A DNA stretch of 64,000 bases from Methanomethylovorans hollandica DSM 15978 (lineage in GTDB: Archaea > Halobacteriota > Methanosarcinia > Methanosarcinales > Methanosarcinaceae). Of the stretch, positions 1-8,503 are shown one piece after another. The stretch covers positions 2,224,011-2,288,010 of the forward strand of contig NC_019977.1 in assembly GCF_000328665.1 (NCBI RefSeq), written 5' to 3'. The position numbers were made by a program, and so were the translations under genes. The notes beneath the pieces are model-generated. The model made no database searches. It was not told the origin of the DNA and saw only the letters and a list, made by a program, of their open reading frames with translations. Position 1 is the stretch's first letter. Every line of letters begins with the position of its first letter.

Positions 1-65
1 AAATGCTGATAGCAATGAAGATCCCAAAGGATATGGTCAAAAAAGAAGCATTGGCAGGATACTGA
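1..65 (+). CDS. C-terminal tail of a truncated upstream gene
   Basis: An open frame runs from the left edge of the window to a TGA at 63-65, giving about 20 residues that end in KKEALAGY. It stops 16 bp before the next start codon on the same strand, so it probably belongs to the same transcript as the archaeoflavoprotein gene. Too little protein is present to name it. Confidence 0.5.
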   Translation, partial: MLIAMKIPKDMVKKEALAGY

Positions 66-81
66 TTAGTGGAGAGATGAC

Positions 82-627
82 ATGAAAAGAATAGCATGGG
101 GAATAACAGGTTCAGGAGACCTTATAAGAGAAACGTGTGACATAATGTTGGACATCAAAAAAAGAGCAGATATAGAGCTAATGACCTTCTTGTCCAAAGA
201 GGGAGAGGTTGTCCTGAAATGGTATAAGATGTGGGATGACTTTAAGACAAACTTCCCGGATCTGAAGACCGAAGGAGGACCTAATTCACCATTCATTGCA
301 GGACCCTTGCAACTTGGACATTATGATATGCTGATAATAGCACCTGCAACTGCCAACACCGTGGCAAAGATAGTGCATGGCATTGCAGACACACTTGTAA
401 CAAATGCTGTTTCTCAGACTGCAAAAGGTGATACCCCGATCTATATCCTGCCAGTGGACAGAAAGAAGGGAACTGTAACCACTTACTCGCCAAAGGGCAA
501 GGAAATAATACTCAAAATGAGAGACATAGATATAGAGAACACAGAAAAGCTGTCCCGTATGGAAAATATCATAATACTTGACAGTCCTGAGGAACTATAT
601 AGAATAATAGGTGTTTCCAAAGAATGA
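82..627 (+). CDS. afpA: Archaeoflavoprotein AfpA-like (FMN flavoprotein)
   Basis: This 181-aa protein belongs to the flavoprotein family with the HFCD (Rossmann-like) fold. It has the N-terminal flavin-phosphate loop GITGSGDL and the family block APATANTVAKIVHGIADT around residues 87-104. The characterised archaeal member, AF1518 (AfpA), is an FMN homodimer that takes electrons from ferredoxin and passes them to reductases. Methanosarcina also has a related dihydromethanopterin reductase (DmrX), but that enzyme carries extra 4Fe-4S cysteines; this protein has essentially one Cys (ETCDIM), so the AfpA call is preferred. The start at 82 is supported by a GGAG site at 71-74. It lies near an oxygen/redox gene group (3-5 kb), consistent with cytosolic electron transfer. 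The exact partner is unknown. Confidence 0.75.
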   Translation: MKRIAWGITGSGDLIRETCDIMLDIKKRADIELMTFLSKEGEVVLKWYKMWDDFKTNFPDLKTEGGPNSPFIAGPLQLGHYDMLIIAPATANTVAKIVHGIADTLVTNAVSQTAKGDTPIYILPVDRKKGTVTTYSPKGKEIILKMRDIDIENTEKLSRMENIIILDSPEELYRIIGVSKE

Positions 628-650
628 GGTTTCACATAAAAGTGAAACCT
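627..650. terminator. Bidirectional hairpin between convergent genes
   Basis: A perfect 9-bp inverted repeat, AGGTTTCAC (627-635) and GTGAAACCT (642-650), encloses the loop ATAAAA. It overlaps the last base of the afpA stop codon and the stop codon of the convergent DUF429 gene (632-634). A short T-rich stretch follows on the plus strand. Its position between two converging genes suggests it serves as a shared terminator or 3'-end stabiliser. Confidence 0.6.
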
Positions 651-1450
651 TCATTTATATAAGGTTCATCAATCACTTTTCCCGGAACCAGCATGTGCAG
701 AACACTGAATACAGAATACGCTGCTATGATGCTGTCCAGAGCATCACCGTCGGCGTTCTGCAAAGCCTTGTCCCGTATATCTTCGGGCAGATCCAATGCC
801 TTTCTTTCAAGGTGGTCCAGAATATGTTCTCTAACTGCCTGCTTCTTTGCTCCTTTTCCTTTATAGGGAATATACAATCCTTCCTTTTTCAGAGCAGAGG
901 CTGGGCATATTTCTATAATCCATGGGACATCGGCCCTAAGAGACTGCATAGGCAATATACTGGCAGCATCTGAGATCACAAGTGGTCTTATGATGTCCCG
1001 TATACCAAAATAGGTCTGCCTGTACAATCTGAGGTTATAAACACAAAAGGGAGCTTTTACATCTTTGTCCGTTGCTCTTTTGAGCTCTACATTCCCTGAA
1101 GTTCTGCGGTTTATATCTCTAAACTCATCTTCACTGGCATAAAGTTCTGGAAAATGCCTTATGAACTCATTCCAGCTGAGTCCCTGCATGAGCGGAAGCG
1201 GAATTCCAAAAGGAAAATCCATACCAAAAATAGAACTTTTACTGGAACATATAAGACCAAGCAGAGCACGAAGGCCATGGTCCCTGCCCAGTTTAGCTGG
1301 ACTGACCTCACTGAGAGGATAACATTCCACAAGAACTAATCTTTCCCCGATCACTTGCCCGTGGCTGATCCATATCTTATTACAAGCAGCCTTTGCGCCG
1401 CTAAAATCCACACCGAAGATATCGTGCTGGCCGGATGAAGCCAGGGACAT
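632..1450 (-). CDS. DUF429 family protein (predicted RNase H-like nuclease)
   Basis: The protein has the DUF429 pattern: GVDFSGAK near the N-terminus, FGMDFPFGIP about 60 residues later, and a C-terminal GDALDSIIAAYS. The three conserved Asp residues resemble the metal-binding arrangement of RNase H-like folds, and the family is predicted, not proven, to be nucleolytic. An upstream ATG at 1486 would overlap the previous gene by 32 bp; ATG 1450 (MSLASSGQHD) lies 5 bp after that gene's stop and has an AGGGA-type site upstream, so it is preferred (272 aa). The gene follows inositol-phosphate synthase on the same strand and is probably cotranscribed with it; no functional link is evident. The substrate is unknown. 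Confidence 0.7.
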   Translation of the reverse strand: MSLASSGQHDIFGVDFSGAKAACNKIWISHGQVIGERLVLVECYPLSEVSPAKLGRDHGLRALLGLICSSKSSIFGMDFPFGIPLPLMQGLSWNEFIRHFPELYASEDEFRDINRRTSGNVELKRATDKDVKAPFCVYNLRLYRQTYFGIRDIIRPLVISDAASILPMQSLRADVPWIIEICPASALKKEGLYIPYKGKGAKKQAVREHILDHLERKALDLPEDIRDKALQNADGDALDSIIAAYSVFSVLHMLVPGKVIDEPYINEGFTFM

Positions 1451-1454
1451 ATGT

Positions 1455-2558
1455 TTAATAATCCCTGGTACCCTCAATGAATTCAAGGGTCATGTTGTAG
1501 GCCTCATCGTCAGTGAACTGTTTAGGAGGATGTTTCATGAAATATGCAGACGGAGAATAAAGTATACCGCCAATACCTCTGTCCAGGGCAAGCCTGCAGC
1601 ACCTTATGGCATCAATGACTACACCGGCAGAATTGGGTGAGTCTTCCACTGACAGGCGCAACTCGATGTTCATAGGTACATCACCGAAAAGCTTGCCTTC
1701 CATCCTGAGGAAACATACTTTATTGTCATTCTGCCAGGGCACATAATCGCTTGGACCCACATGTATATTGTCATCATCCAGACGCTCTCCTACAACAGAC
1801 TGCACAGCTTCGGTCTTGGACTCTTTCTTAGAAGCAAGCCTGCTTCGATTTAGCATGTTAAGGAAATCAGTGTTACCCCCGGTGTTCAGCTGATATGTTC
1901 TTTCAAGTTTGACACCCCTCTTGCGGAAAAGATCAACAAGGGTACGGTGTGTGATGGTAGCGCCAAGCTGGGCTTTGATATCATCCCCGATTATAGGAAG
2001 ACCTTTTTCAGCAAAACGGGCAGCCCACTTAGGATTGCTTGCGATGAAAACCGGCATGTTGTTAACAAAAGCCATACCTGCCTCAAGAGCACATTCTGCA
2101 TAGAACTGGGTGGCCAGTTCGGACCCCACTGGCATGTAATTCAAAAGGATCTCCGCCCCTGAATTTGTAAGTTCCTTGACAACCTGTTCTTTTTCTGATT
2201 CAGGTGCCTTTGAGACAATGAATTTACGGGAGTCAGCATAGTCTGCCATATGCTCTGAAACCCCATCCAGCACTTTTCCCATCTTCACAGTGACGCCTGT
2301 TTTTGGAACACTGCAACAGAACACAGCAGTGCAGTTGGGCAGGGCAAAGATCGCTTCTGATAAGTCCTTTCCAACCTTCCTCTCATCTATGTCAAAGGCA
2401 GCTACCACTTCTATATCAAAGGGCTTGTAACCACCCAGATCCCAGTGCATAAGCCCGATGGCATCCTTTGAAGATTTATCTTTATAGTACTCAATACCCT
2501 GAATGAGTGAACTGGCACAGTTACCAATTCCGGCAATAGCTATCTTTATTTTGCCCAT
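1455..2558 (-). CDS. ino1: Inositol-3-phosphate synthase
   Basis: This 367-aa protein matches the archaeal/actinobacterial myo-inositol-1-phosphate synthase family, which converts glucose-6-phosphate to inositol-3-phosphate in an NAD-dependent reaction. Visible motifs are the Gly-rich NAD loop AIAGIGNCASSL at the N-terminus, NNMPVFIASNP in the middle, GDDIKAQLGATITHRTL in the catalytic half, and ELRLSVEDSPNSAGV near the C-terminus. Length is normal for the short archaeal form. A GAGGTAA site lies just upstream of the ATG. In methanogens the product feeds archaeal phosphatidylinositol lipids, so a role in membrane lipid headgroups is likely; osmolyte synthesis is an alternative. The DUF429 gene follows after 4 bp. 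Confidence 0.9.
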   Translation of the reverse strand: MGKIKIAIAGIGNCASSLIQGIEYYKDKSSKDAIGLMHWDLGGYKPFDIEVVAAFDIDERKVGKDLSEAIFALPNCTAVFCCSVPKTGVTVKMGKVLDGVSEHMADYADSRKFIVSKAPESEKEQVVKELTNSGAEILLNYMPVGSELATQFYAECALEAGMAFVNNMPVFIASNPKWAARFAEKGLPIIGDDIKAQLGATITHRTLVDLFRKRGVKLERTYQLNTGGNTDFLNMLNRSRLASKKESKTEAVQSVVGERLDDDNIHVGPSDYVPWQNDNKVCFLRMEGKLFGDVPMNIELRLSVEDSPNSAGVVIDAIRCCRLALDRGIGGILYSPSAYFMKHPPKQFTDDEAYNMTLEFIEGTRDY

Positions 2559-2783
2559 TAGATTACCTCATGATCAAAAGAATTGAAGAATATGAACCCA
2601 CATGATAAATTTAAACTTCATAATGGATAAGGGGTAATAAAAAGGTTTCTAAATACAAATATTCACTAGCTTGCCTTTCTATCGATGGAATGCCTGCCCA
2701 AAATGTTGTATATATGTTCGAAAGTTATATAATTTATATAGGTTATAGTCACAGAGTGTGGGGAATTGCAAATTGATCTTTAG

Positions 2784-2793
2784 CCATATATAC
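2784..2793 (+). promoter_or_regulatory. Candidate TATA box for the rubrerythrin-like/fprA group
   Basis: CATATATACA lies about 50 bp upstream of the ATG at 2841 in an AT-rich 280-bp divergent intergenic region. The spacing would place a start site near 2810 and leave a short leader with a GGAG site. A second AT run (2724-2742) is an alternative. The call is by composition and spacing only. Confidence 0.3.
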
Positions 2794-2840
2794 ATATCCG
2801 TATAATCCATATACATAAAAACAGATGGAGATGACGAATA

Positions 2841-3332
2841 ATGAAAGATGTATTACAGGAAATTTCGGAGCAACTTGACAAATTGGATACATTGGAAGAA
2901 GCCATTGATGTAGCCATCAAACTTGAAGAAGACGGAAGGGAATACTATCTTGAAAAATCGGGATCAATGCCTAACCCGGCTGCCCGCGAGATGTATGCAT
3001 TTCTTGCAGGGGAAGAGAAGAAACATGCTGATATGCTGAGAAAGTTCAAAAACGGAGACACGAGCGCTGCACATGTTGAACATCTTTTCCCGGACTTTAC
3101 ACCTTCTTTGACACAGGAATTCTCAGACAAGAAACTCGAAGAGATAGGCATACTGCTTGCTGCCCTGCGCTTTGAGTACAAGAGCGAGTATTTCTATATG
3201 GAACTTGGAAAAAGGGCAACAGAGCCTGAACAGAAAGAGTTTTTTGACAGGATAGCTGCAGCGGAAAGAGGGCATTACAGGCTTATAGATGAAATGCTGC
3301 AGGCTGCTACAGAGTTCAGGATGCAGACATGA
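2841..3332 (+). CDS. Rubrerythrin-like ferritin-fold diiron protein
   Basis: This 163-aa all-helical protein carries the two ExxH-type diiron motifs of the rubrerythrin/ferritin superfamily: an early Glu in KLEEDGREYYLE, EEKKH around residue 58, a third Glu in RFEYKSEYFY, and AAERGH near residue 145. It has no Cys at all, so the C-terminal rubredoxin domain of classical rubrerythrin is absent. Such proteins act as peroxide reductases or iron-handling proteins in the cytosol of anaerobes. It ends 9 bp before the flavodiiron protein gene on the same strand, which supports a shared role in oxygen and peroxide defence. The physiological electron donor is not evident. Confidence 0.8.
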   Translation: MKDVLQEISEQLDKLDTLEEAIDVAIKLEEDGREYYLEKSGSMPNPAAREMYAFLAGEEKKHADMLRKFKNGDTSAAHVEHLFPDFTPSLTQEFSDKKLEEIGILLAALRFEYKSEYFYMELGKRATEPEQKEFFDRIAAAERGHYRLIDEMLQAATEFRMQT

Positions 3333-3341
3333 AGGAGAGAT

Positions 3342-4550
3342 GTGTACGTGGGAAATGAAATACAGACTGTACAAATATCCGAAGGTGTTTACTGGGTAGG
3401 TGTGGTAGACTGGAACCTGCGGGATTTCCATGGGTATGAAACACCTAAAGGTGGAACTTACAACTCATATCTGATAATAGACGAGAATATAACGCTTATC
3501 GATACTGTTAAAGCACCCTTCTTCGAAGAGATGCTGGGCAGAATCTCCCAGATAGTGGATCCTTCGAAGATAGACTACATTGTGTCCAACCATGTTGAAA
3601 TGGACCATTCCAGTTCCTTACCGGCTATGATGGAAGTATGCCCCAATGCAAAGTTATTTTGCTCTGCAAAAGGCAAGAAGGGCCTGTTCGAACATTACCG
3701 TGAGATGGGATTCGAGAAATGGGATATACAGGTAGTTAATACCGGGGATGAGATAAGCATCGGAAAAAGGACCCTGCAGTTCATTGAAGTTGTGATGCTG
3801 CACTGGCCGGACAGTATGCATACATATCTCAAGGAAGACAGGTTACTCTTCTCTAACGATGCATTTGGACAGCATATAGCAACCTCGGAAAGGTTCGAGG
3901 ACCAGGTAGAAGGCGTTATGGAGGACGCGCAGATATATTATGCCAACATCCTCATGCCTTTTGGCAAACAGGTCCTCGGTTACGCTGAGAAAATAAAGCA
4001 GATGGGGCTCAAGATCGACATGATAGCTCCTGCGCATGGAGTAATATGGAGAAAGGAACCTGAAAGGATAGTCGAATCCTATGTCAAATGGGCCAATGCT
4101 GAGGCAAAACCTGAGGTACTCATAGTGTATGACACAATGTGGAACAGCACTGAGATAATGGCAAAGGAGGTCCTTGAAGGTGTGCAATCCGCGGGAGTGG
4201 ATGTGAAACTCAGGAACCTACGCAAGAATGACTGGAGCAAGATAACAAAGGAACTTATGGATGCATCGGTAATTGCCATAGGTTCCCCTACGCTGAACAA
4301 TAATATGTTCTTCACCGTTGCAGGATTTCTTAGCTATATGAAAGGCCTCCGGCCAAAAGGCAAGAAGTTCTTTGTATTCGGCTCTTACGGTTGGGGCGGC
4401 GGTGCAGTGAAAGGAATTGAAAAAGAACTCACTGAATCAGGTTTTGAGATCGTGGAACCTGGGTTCCAGATCAACTTCAGGCCATTTGAAGAAGACCGTG
4501 CAAAATGCAGGGAAATCGGCAGCCGGCTTGCTTCCCTTGCAAAGGAATAA
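3342..4550 (+). CDS. fprA: F420H2 oxidase FprA (flavodiiron protein)
   Basis: This 402-aa protein has an N-terminal beta-lactamase-like diiron domain and a C-terminal flavodoxin domain. Diiron ligands appear in SNHVEMDHSSS (HxExDH, about residues 82-90), MLHWPDSM, FSNDAFGQH and APAHGVIW; the flavodoxin half has IVYDTMWNSTE and the flavin-binding GSPTLNNNMFF. Methanogen homologues reduce O2 to water with F420H2. The frame opens at GTG 3342, but a GGAG site at 3334-3337 is better spaced for the next GTG at 3348, so the N-terminus is uncertain by two residues. It sits between a rubrerythrin-like gene and a thioredoxin-reductase-like gene, making a compact oxidative-stress group. Confidence 0.92.
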   Translation: MYVGNEIQTVQISEGVYWVGVVDWNLRDFHGYETPKGGTYNSYLIIDENITLIDTVKAPFFEEMLGRISQIVDPSKIDYIVSNHVEMDHSSSLPAMMEVCPNAKLFCSAKGKKGLFEHYREMGFEKWDIQVVNTGDEISIGKRTLQFIEVVMLHWPDSMHTYLKEDRLLFSNDAFGQHIATSERFEDQVEGVMEDAQIYYANILMPFGKQVLGYAEKIKQMGLKIDMIAPAHGVIWRKEPERIVESYVKWANAEAKPEVLIVYDTMWNSTEIMAKEVLEGVQSAGVDVKLRNLRKNDWSKITKELMDASVIAIGSPTLNNNMFFTVAGFLSYMKGLRPKGKKFFVFGSYGWGGGAVKGIEKELTESGFEIVEPGFQINFRPFEEDRAKCREIGSRLASLAKE

Positions 4551-4593
4551 ATCATAGTACATAAGAATAGTTTCTGAACAAAGGAGTGTTAAC

Positions 4594-4869
4594 ATGCAAT
4601 TCAATAATCCACTTGAAGAAGAATTTTATGAGAAGTCTAAGAAAAATGCGGTCCAAACCGGATACAGGCTGAACCCTGACTATGATGTAGTAGTTATAGC
4701 AGTGAAGGGTATAACCAACAATAAGAAGGAATATGGTGAATGGTATTGCTTCTGTCAGAAGAGGACGGGAGATAAAGAAGCTGACAAGAAGATCATTTGT
4801 CCTTGTGCGGCCAGAAACCGTGACATAGAGATGCGCGGGTCCTGCAGATGTGGCCTGTACATTAAATAA
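4594..4869 (+). CDS. Ferredoxin:thioredoxin reductase catalytic-subunit-like protein
   Basis: This 91-aa protein carries three CxC motifs in the order seen in the ferredoxin:thioredoxin reductase catalytic subunit: WYCFCQKR, IICPCAAR and SCRCGLY. In that family four Cys bind a 4Fe-4S cluster next to a redox-active disulfide, allowing ferredoxin to reduce disulfides; methanogens have related ferredoxin:disulfide reductases. An AAAGGAGTG site at 4579-4587 fixes the ATG. It follows fprA by 43 bp on the same strand, so repair of oxidised thiols is a natural role. No FTR variable subunit is visible nearby, as expected for the archaeal form. Substrate identity (a thioredoxin or other) is not shown. 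Confidence 0.8.
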   Translation: MQFNNPLEEEFYEKSKKNAVQTGYRLNPDYDVVVIAVKGITNNKKEYGEWYCFCQKRTGDKEADKKIICPCAARNRDIEMRGSCRCGLYIK

Positions 4870-4893
4870 GTACACTTAAAGTGCAACTTTATG

Positions 4894-4938
4894 ATATCCC
4901 TTTGACATCAATTTTAAAGGGATATATGATCTTTTTTT
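4894..4938 (+). terminator. Terminator after the redox gene group
   Basis: ATATCCCTTT (4894-4903) and AAAGGGATAT (4916-4925) form a perfect 10-bp stem with a 12-base loop, followed by a T run at 4931-4938. It lies 25 bp after the thioredoxin-reductase-like gene and would end the transcript of 2841-4869. Confidence 0.7.
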
Positions 4939-5115
4939 GATCAATCTTTTGTATCACATTTTATCATGCATCTGATCTTAGGTGATGCATTCTGTGATCT
5001 GTAATTAACAACCGTCAGCAAATACTTAAATAATACATAGTTAAATCCTTTATTGCTCTTTCAAGGGATCCGCCAAATGATCTTGCTGTAGTTTCATTTA
5101 CTATAGCACCCACAA

Positions 5116-5220
5116 ATGACAAAAAAGGGAGAAACAAAGACAGTGGAAGAGAACTTTCATGCATTGTGGCCTCCGGGAAATGTTCTAAAGGATTATATTC
5201 GAAATGCATGGAAAATGTAG
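5116..5220 (+). pseudogene. Short orphan frame in a decayed region
   Basis: An ATG at 5116 with a preceding weak site opens a 34-codon frame (MTKKGETKTVEENFHALWPP near the start) closed by TAG. The composition looks protein-like rather than random, but the frame is too short to stand alone and no family is recognised. It directly precedes a truncated PfkB kinase, so it may be the N-terminal stub of another lost gene. Confidence 0.25.
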
Positions 5221-5270
5221 TGTATCTGACAATATGTGCTACACATTTGCTATATCGGGTAGGCAATAAA

Positions 5271-5747
5271 GTGAGAAGGGTATTTACCATAGACGAAAAT
5301 TTCTGTGATATAACTTTTCGTGAAAATGTACCTGCTTCTGCAACCACCGGCGGTGCGATGCTCAATACTGCTGTTTCTCTTGCAAGATGCGGGATAGATG
5401 TAACACTGATAAGCGAGTTCTCTGCAGACCATTTAGGCAGCACTAGAAATGACTTCCTGATGTCCAATGCAGTGAATACCGAGAGCATATATAGATATGA
5501 AAGAAAAAATCCTCTTGCACTGGCTTTTCTGGATGAGATGAATGATGCAGAATATGCTCTTTATGAAGCATATCCCTATGAGAGGCTACAGATAGTGAAC
5601 CCTGTTCTCAAGAAAGGTGGCATCATACTTTTTGGCTCGCTGATGGCAGTATCAGAGCAGGTTAGAAAGAAACTTTCGGACATATTGAAAAGTGCAGGAG
5701 AACATATCACTGGCACATGTGGTAAAGGATTTTTTATATGCATTTAA
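5271..5747 (+). pseudogene. Truncated PfkB-family sugar kinase (N-terminal half)
   Basis: From GTG 5271 the frame reads RRVFTIDENFCDITFRENVP, then TTGGAMLNTAVSLARCGIDV and LALAFLDEMNDAEYALYEAY, the N-terminal substrate-binding half of a PfkB/ribokinase-type (fructokinase-like) enzyme. It ends after about 158 residues at SAGEHITGTCGKGFFICI. The C-terminal half, which holds the ATP-binding and catalytic GAGD motif, is absent, so the product cannot be an active kinase (family members are about 300 aa). The open frame extends further upstream to 5166 but that part does not resemble the family. The next gene starts 12 bp downstream, so the truncation probably reflects a deletion that brought the ATPase gene close. 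Confidence 0.75.
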
Positions 5748-5759
5748 CAGGAGAATGAC

Positions 5760-8471
5760 ATGAATACCGAGGAAGCCCTTTTGGAACTGGAAAGCTCCCC
5801 TGAGGGGCTATCGAACGAGGAAGCTAAGAAAAGGCTTGTAAGGTACGGACCTAACCAGCTTGAAGAAAAAAACAGAGTCACCCCTTTGAAGGTTTTTGTA
5901 AGGCAGTTGGCAAATGTAATAGTGTGGGTACTTGCTGCTGCTGCCATAATATCGCTGATGGCACACGAAGTAATCAATTTCTGGGCCATAATCGGTATCA
6001 TCCTCTTTGTAATACTTATGGGGTTCCTGCAGGAATACAGGGCAGAAAAGGCCATGGAAGCCTTAAAGAAGTTCGTGCAGCCGCTCACACGAGTGCACAG
6101 GGAAGGGACACTGAAGGAGATACCTTCCAGTGAAGTTGTTCCCGGGGACATACTGATGCTTGAAAGCGGAGATATGATACCAGCAGATGCTCTTGTGATG
6201 GAGATGGTGGGGCTTCGGATAGAAGAGGCGGCACTGACCGGGGAGAGCATGCCTGTGAGCAAAGAAAAGAATGATATGATCTTTGCAGGTACCCAGATAG
6301 TGCATGGTAAATGCAGCGCTCTTGTGGTTGCCACGGGCATGGGAACAAAACTGGGAGAAATTGCCGGACTGGTACAGCAGGAGGAGGAAACAACCCCTCT
6401 GCAGCAGAAGATTGCGAAGCTTGCACGTACACTGGCCATCATTGCCCTGATAGCTTCGCTGATCACTTTAGTCACGGGCGTATCAAAGGGAGCTCCGGTT
6501 GCAGAGATGCTCTTGATAGCCATTGCGTTAGCTGTGGCTGCAGTGCCTGAAGGTTTACCACTTACCATGACCATCACTCTTGCCAGCGGGATGAGACACA
6601 TGGCGAAGCATAATGCCATTATAAGAAAAATGCTGGGTGTGGAAACACTAGGTTCCACTACTGTGATCTGTACTGACAAGACAGGTACCCTTACCCGCAA
6701 CGAAATGATCGTGAGGAGGATCATCCTTCCTGGAAGGGAACTGGATGTTACCGGGAAGGGATATGAGCCGATAGGAGAACTGCTTGATGATAAAACTCCG
6801 GTTGACGTTGAGAACGATAAAGGACTGGAACTGTTGCTCACAGCCGGGGCCCTGTGCAACAATGCTGCACTGGAAGAATCGGATAACGAATGGAAAGGTG
6901 TGGGAGACCCTACGGAAATTGCCCTGATAGTGACTGCAGCTAAAGCAGGGGTATGGAAGGGAAAGGTGGATAATGAACTGCCAAGGTTGCAAGAGGTCAT
7001 ATTCACATCTGAAAGGAAGATGATGAGCACACTGCACGATACACAGGAACATGAGATGGCCTTTACAAAAGGTGCTCCTGAAATGGTGCTTGACAGGTGC
7101 ACGCGCATATATGGTCCTTACGGAATGAGGGACCTTACGGAGCAGGACAGAGAGGAGATGCTTGAGAAAAACCGTGAACTTGCGCAAAGAACATATCGTG
7201 TGCTTGCCCTGGCGTACAGGCCGCTTGACATTAGGAGCGAGGAGCTTGAGAAAGATATGATCTTCCTCGGACTCGTGGCTATGCTGGACCCGCCCCGGGA
7301 AGAGGCAAAAAGTGCCATTGAGACCTGCCATAAGGCGGGGATCAAGGTTGTCATGATCACAGGGGATAATCAGGAGACTGCAAAGGCCATTGCCAGAGAG
7401 ATCGGCCTCTCTGATGGCACTGTGTGCCTGGATAATATCACTGATGAGAAGATAAGGAACATTGTGGCTGACGGAGCCATCACCGGTACTGAACTGGACG
7501 AGCTTGATGACGAAGAGTTCAAAAGCGTGGTAGAAGGGATAAATATCTACGCAAGAGCAAGGCCGGAACAGAAGCTCAGGATCATCAAAGCGCTGCAGGA
7601 CAAGGGACAGGTAGTGGCTATGACAGGAGACGGGGTCAATGACGCTCCTGCCCTGCGTAAAGCCGACATAGGCATTTCCATGGGTGTCAAGGGTACCGAT
7701 GTGGCGCGTGAAGCCAGTGTGATGGTCCTGCAGGACGATAATTTCGCCACAATTGTGGAAGCTGTGAAGATGGGCAGAGGTATCTACGCCAATATAGAGA
7801 AGTTCACCACGTACCTGGTATCCCGTAACTTCACTGAGATGATGCTCATCCTCATTGCAATAACCCTTCTGGGTTTCAACTACATACCCTTGCTGGCTCT
7901 TCAGATCCTGTTCATCAACATGTTCAATGAGGTTGTACCTGCTATATCTCTGGGTATGGACCCGGTGAGAGATAGTATCATGAACAAGAAACCCCGCGAT
8001 CCGAAGGAAGAGATCCTGGGCAGGCGGAACCTGGTGCTTGTGATCAGTATTGCACTTACTATGAGCATTATATCCTTCCTGGTGTTCCTGATAGCGGATC
8101 CTTTTGCTGATGTGCAGAAGGCAAGGACACTCACGTTCGTGACCATAGTCAGCATGGCACTGTTCGTACCCAATGCCTTCAGATCCCTTGATGAACCTGC
8201 CATAAAAATGGGACTGTTCTCCAACAGATTGATGCTGGGAGGGATGCTCATCACCTTGCTGCTGATCCTGTCAGTAGTGTACATCCCGCTGTTCCAGATG
8301 GTATTTGAACTGACACCCTTAAGCCTTGAGGACTGGGTGCTGCCCATTGGAGCTGCTTTCCTTACACTGCTCATAGCCGAGGGTATCAAGTTAGTTGCCA
8401 GAGGGCCTAAAGAGGAGGCAGATATAATAAATGCCCAGTGCGGATCTTTAGAAATAACAGTGGATAAATAA
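5760..8471 (+). CDS. P-type cation-transporting ATPase (type II, Ca2+-ATPase-like)
   Basis: This 903-aa membrane pump has every core P-type motif: an N-terminal cation ATPase domain, LTGESMPVSK (actuator), PEGLPL in the fourth transmembrane helix, CTDKTGTLT (phosphorylated Asp, about residue 306), KGAPE (nucleotide domain), MITGDNQETA and TGDGVNDAPAL (hinge). About ten hydrophobic helices flank the cytosolic domains. It groups with type II pumps (Ca2+, Na+/K+ or H+). Ion-site residues are the M4 PEGL Glu, a Glu in M5 (SRNFTE) and INMFNE in M6, where SERCA has NLVTD; the Asp-to-Glu change makes the transported ion uncertain. A GGAG site lies before ATG 5760. The gene is monocistronic and is followed by a hairpin. 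Confidence 0.88.
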   Translation: MNTEEALLELESSPEGLSNEEAKKRLVRYGPNQLEEKNRVTPLKVFVRQLANVIVWVLAAAAIISLMAHEVINFWAIIGIILFVILMGFLQEYRAEKAMEALKKFVQPLTRVHREGTLKEIPSSEVVPGDILMLESGDMIPADALVMEMVGLRIEEAALTGESMPVSKEKNDMIFAGTQIVHGKCSALVVATGMGTKLGEIAGLVQQEEETTPLQQKIAKLARTLAIIALIASLITLVTGVSKGAPVAEMLLIAIALAVAAVPEGLPLTMTITLASGMRHMAKHNAIIRKMLGVETLGSTTVICTDKTGTLTRNEMIVRRIILPGRELDVTGKGYEPIGELLDDKTPVDVENDKGLELLLTAGALCNNAALEESDNEWKGVGDPTEIALIVTAAKAGVWKGKVDNELPRLQEVIFTSERKMMSTLHDTQEHEMAFTKGAPEMVLDRCTRIYGPYGMRDLTEQDREEMLEKNRELAQRTYRVLALAYRPLDIRSEELEKDMIFLGLVAMLDPPREEAKSAIETCHKAGIKVVMITGDNQETAKAIAREIGLSDGTVCLDNITDEKIRNIVADGAITGTELDELDDEEFKSVVEGINIYARARPEQKLRIIKALQDKGQVVAMTGDGVNDAPALRKADIGISMGVKGTDVAREASVMVLQDDNFATIVEAVKMGRGIYANIEKFTTYLVSRNFTEMMLILIAITLLGFNYIPLLALQILFINMFNEVVPAISLGMDPVRDSIMNKKPRDPKEEILGRRNLVLVISIALTMSIISFLVFLIADPFADVQKARTLTFVTIVSMALFVPNAFRSLDEPAIKMGLFSNRLMLGGMLITLLLILSVVYIPLFQMVFELTPLSLEDWVLPIGAAFLTLLIAEGIKLVARGPKEEADIINAQCGSLEITVDK

Positions 8472-8474
8472 AAA

Positions 8475-8503
8475 ATGCACGCGGTCCGTGAGGACCTGTG
8501 CAT
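8475..8503 (+). terminator. Hairpin downstream of the P-type ATPase
   Basis: ATGCAC (8475-8480) pairs with GTGCAT (8498-8503) and GGTCC (8483-8487) pairs with GGACC (8492-8496) around a GTGA loop, with a small internal bulge. There is no T run, so it may mark the 3' end of the ATPase transcript rather than act as a classic terminator. Confidence 0.4.

Noticed and set aside
5744-7108. 454-residue open frame antisense to the P-type ATPase
   Set aside because: It mirrors the strongly conserved ATPase, its translation is Ser/low-complexity rich and it has no domain or ribosome site. It is an antisense shadow.
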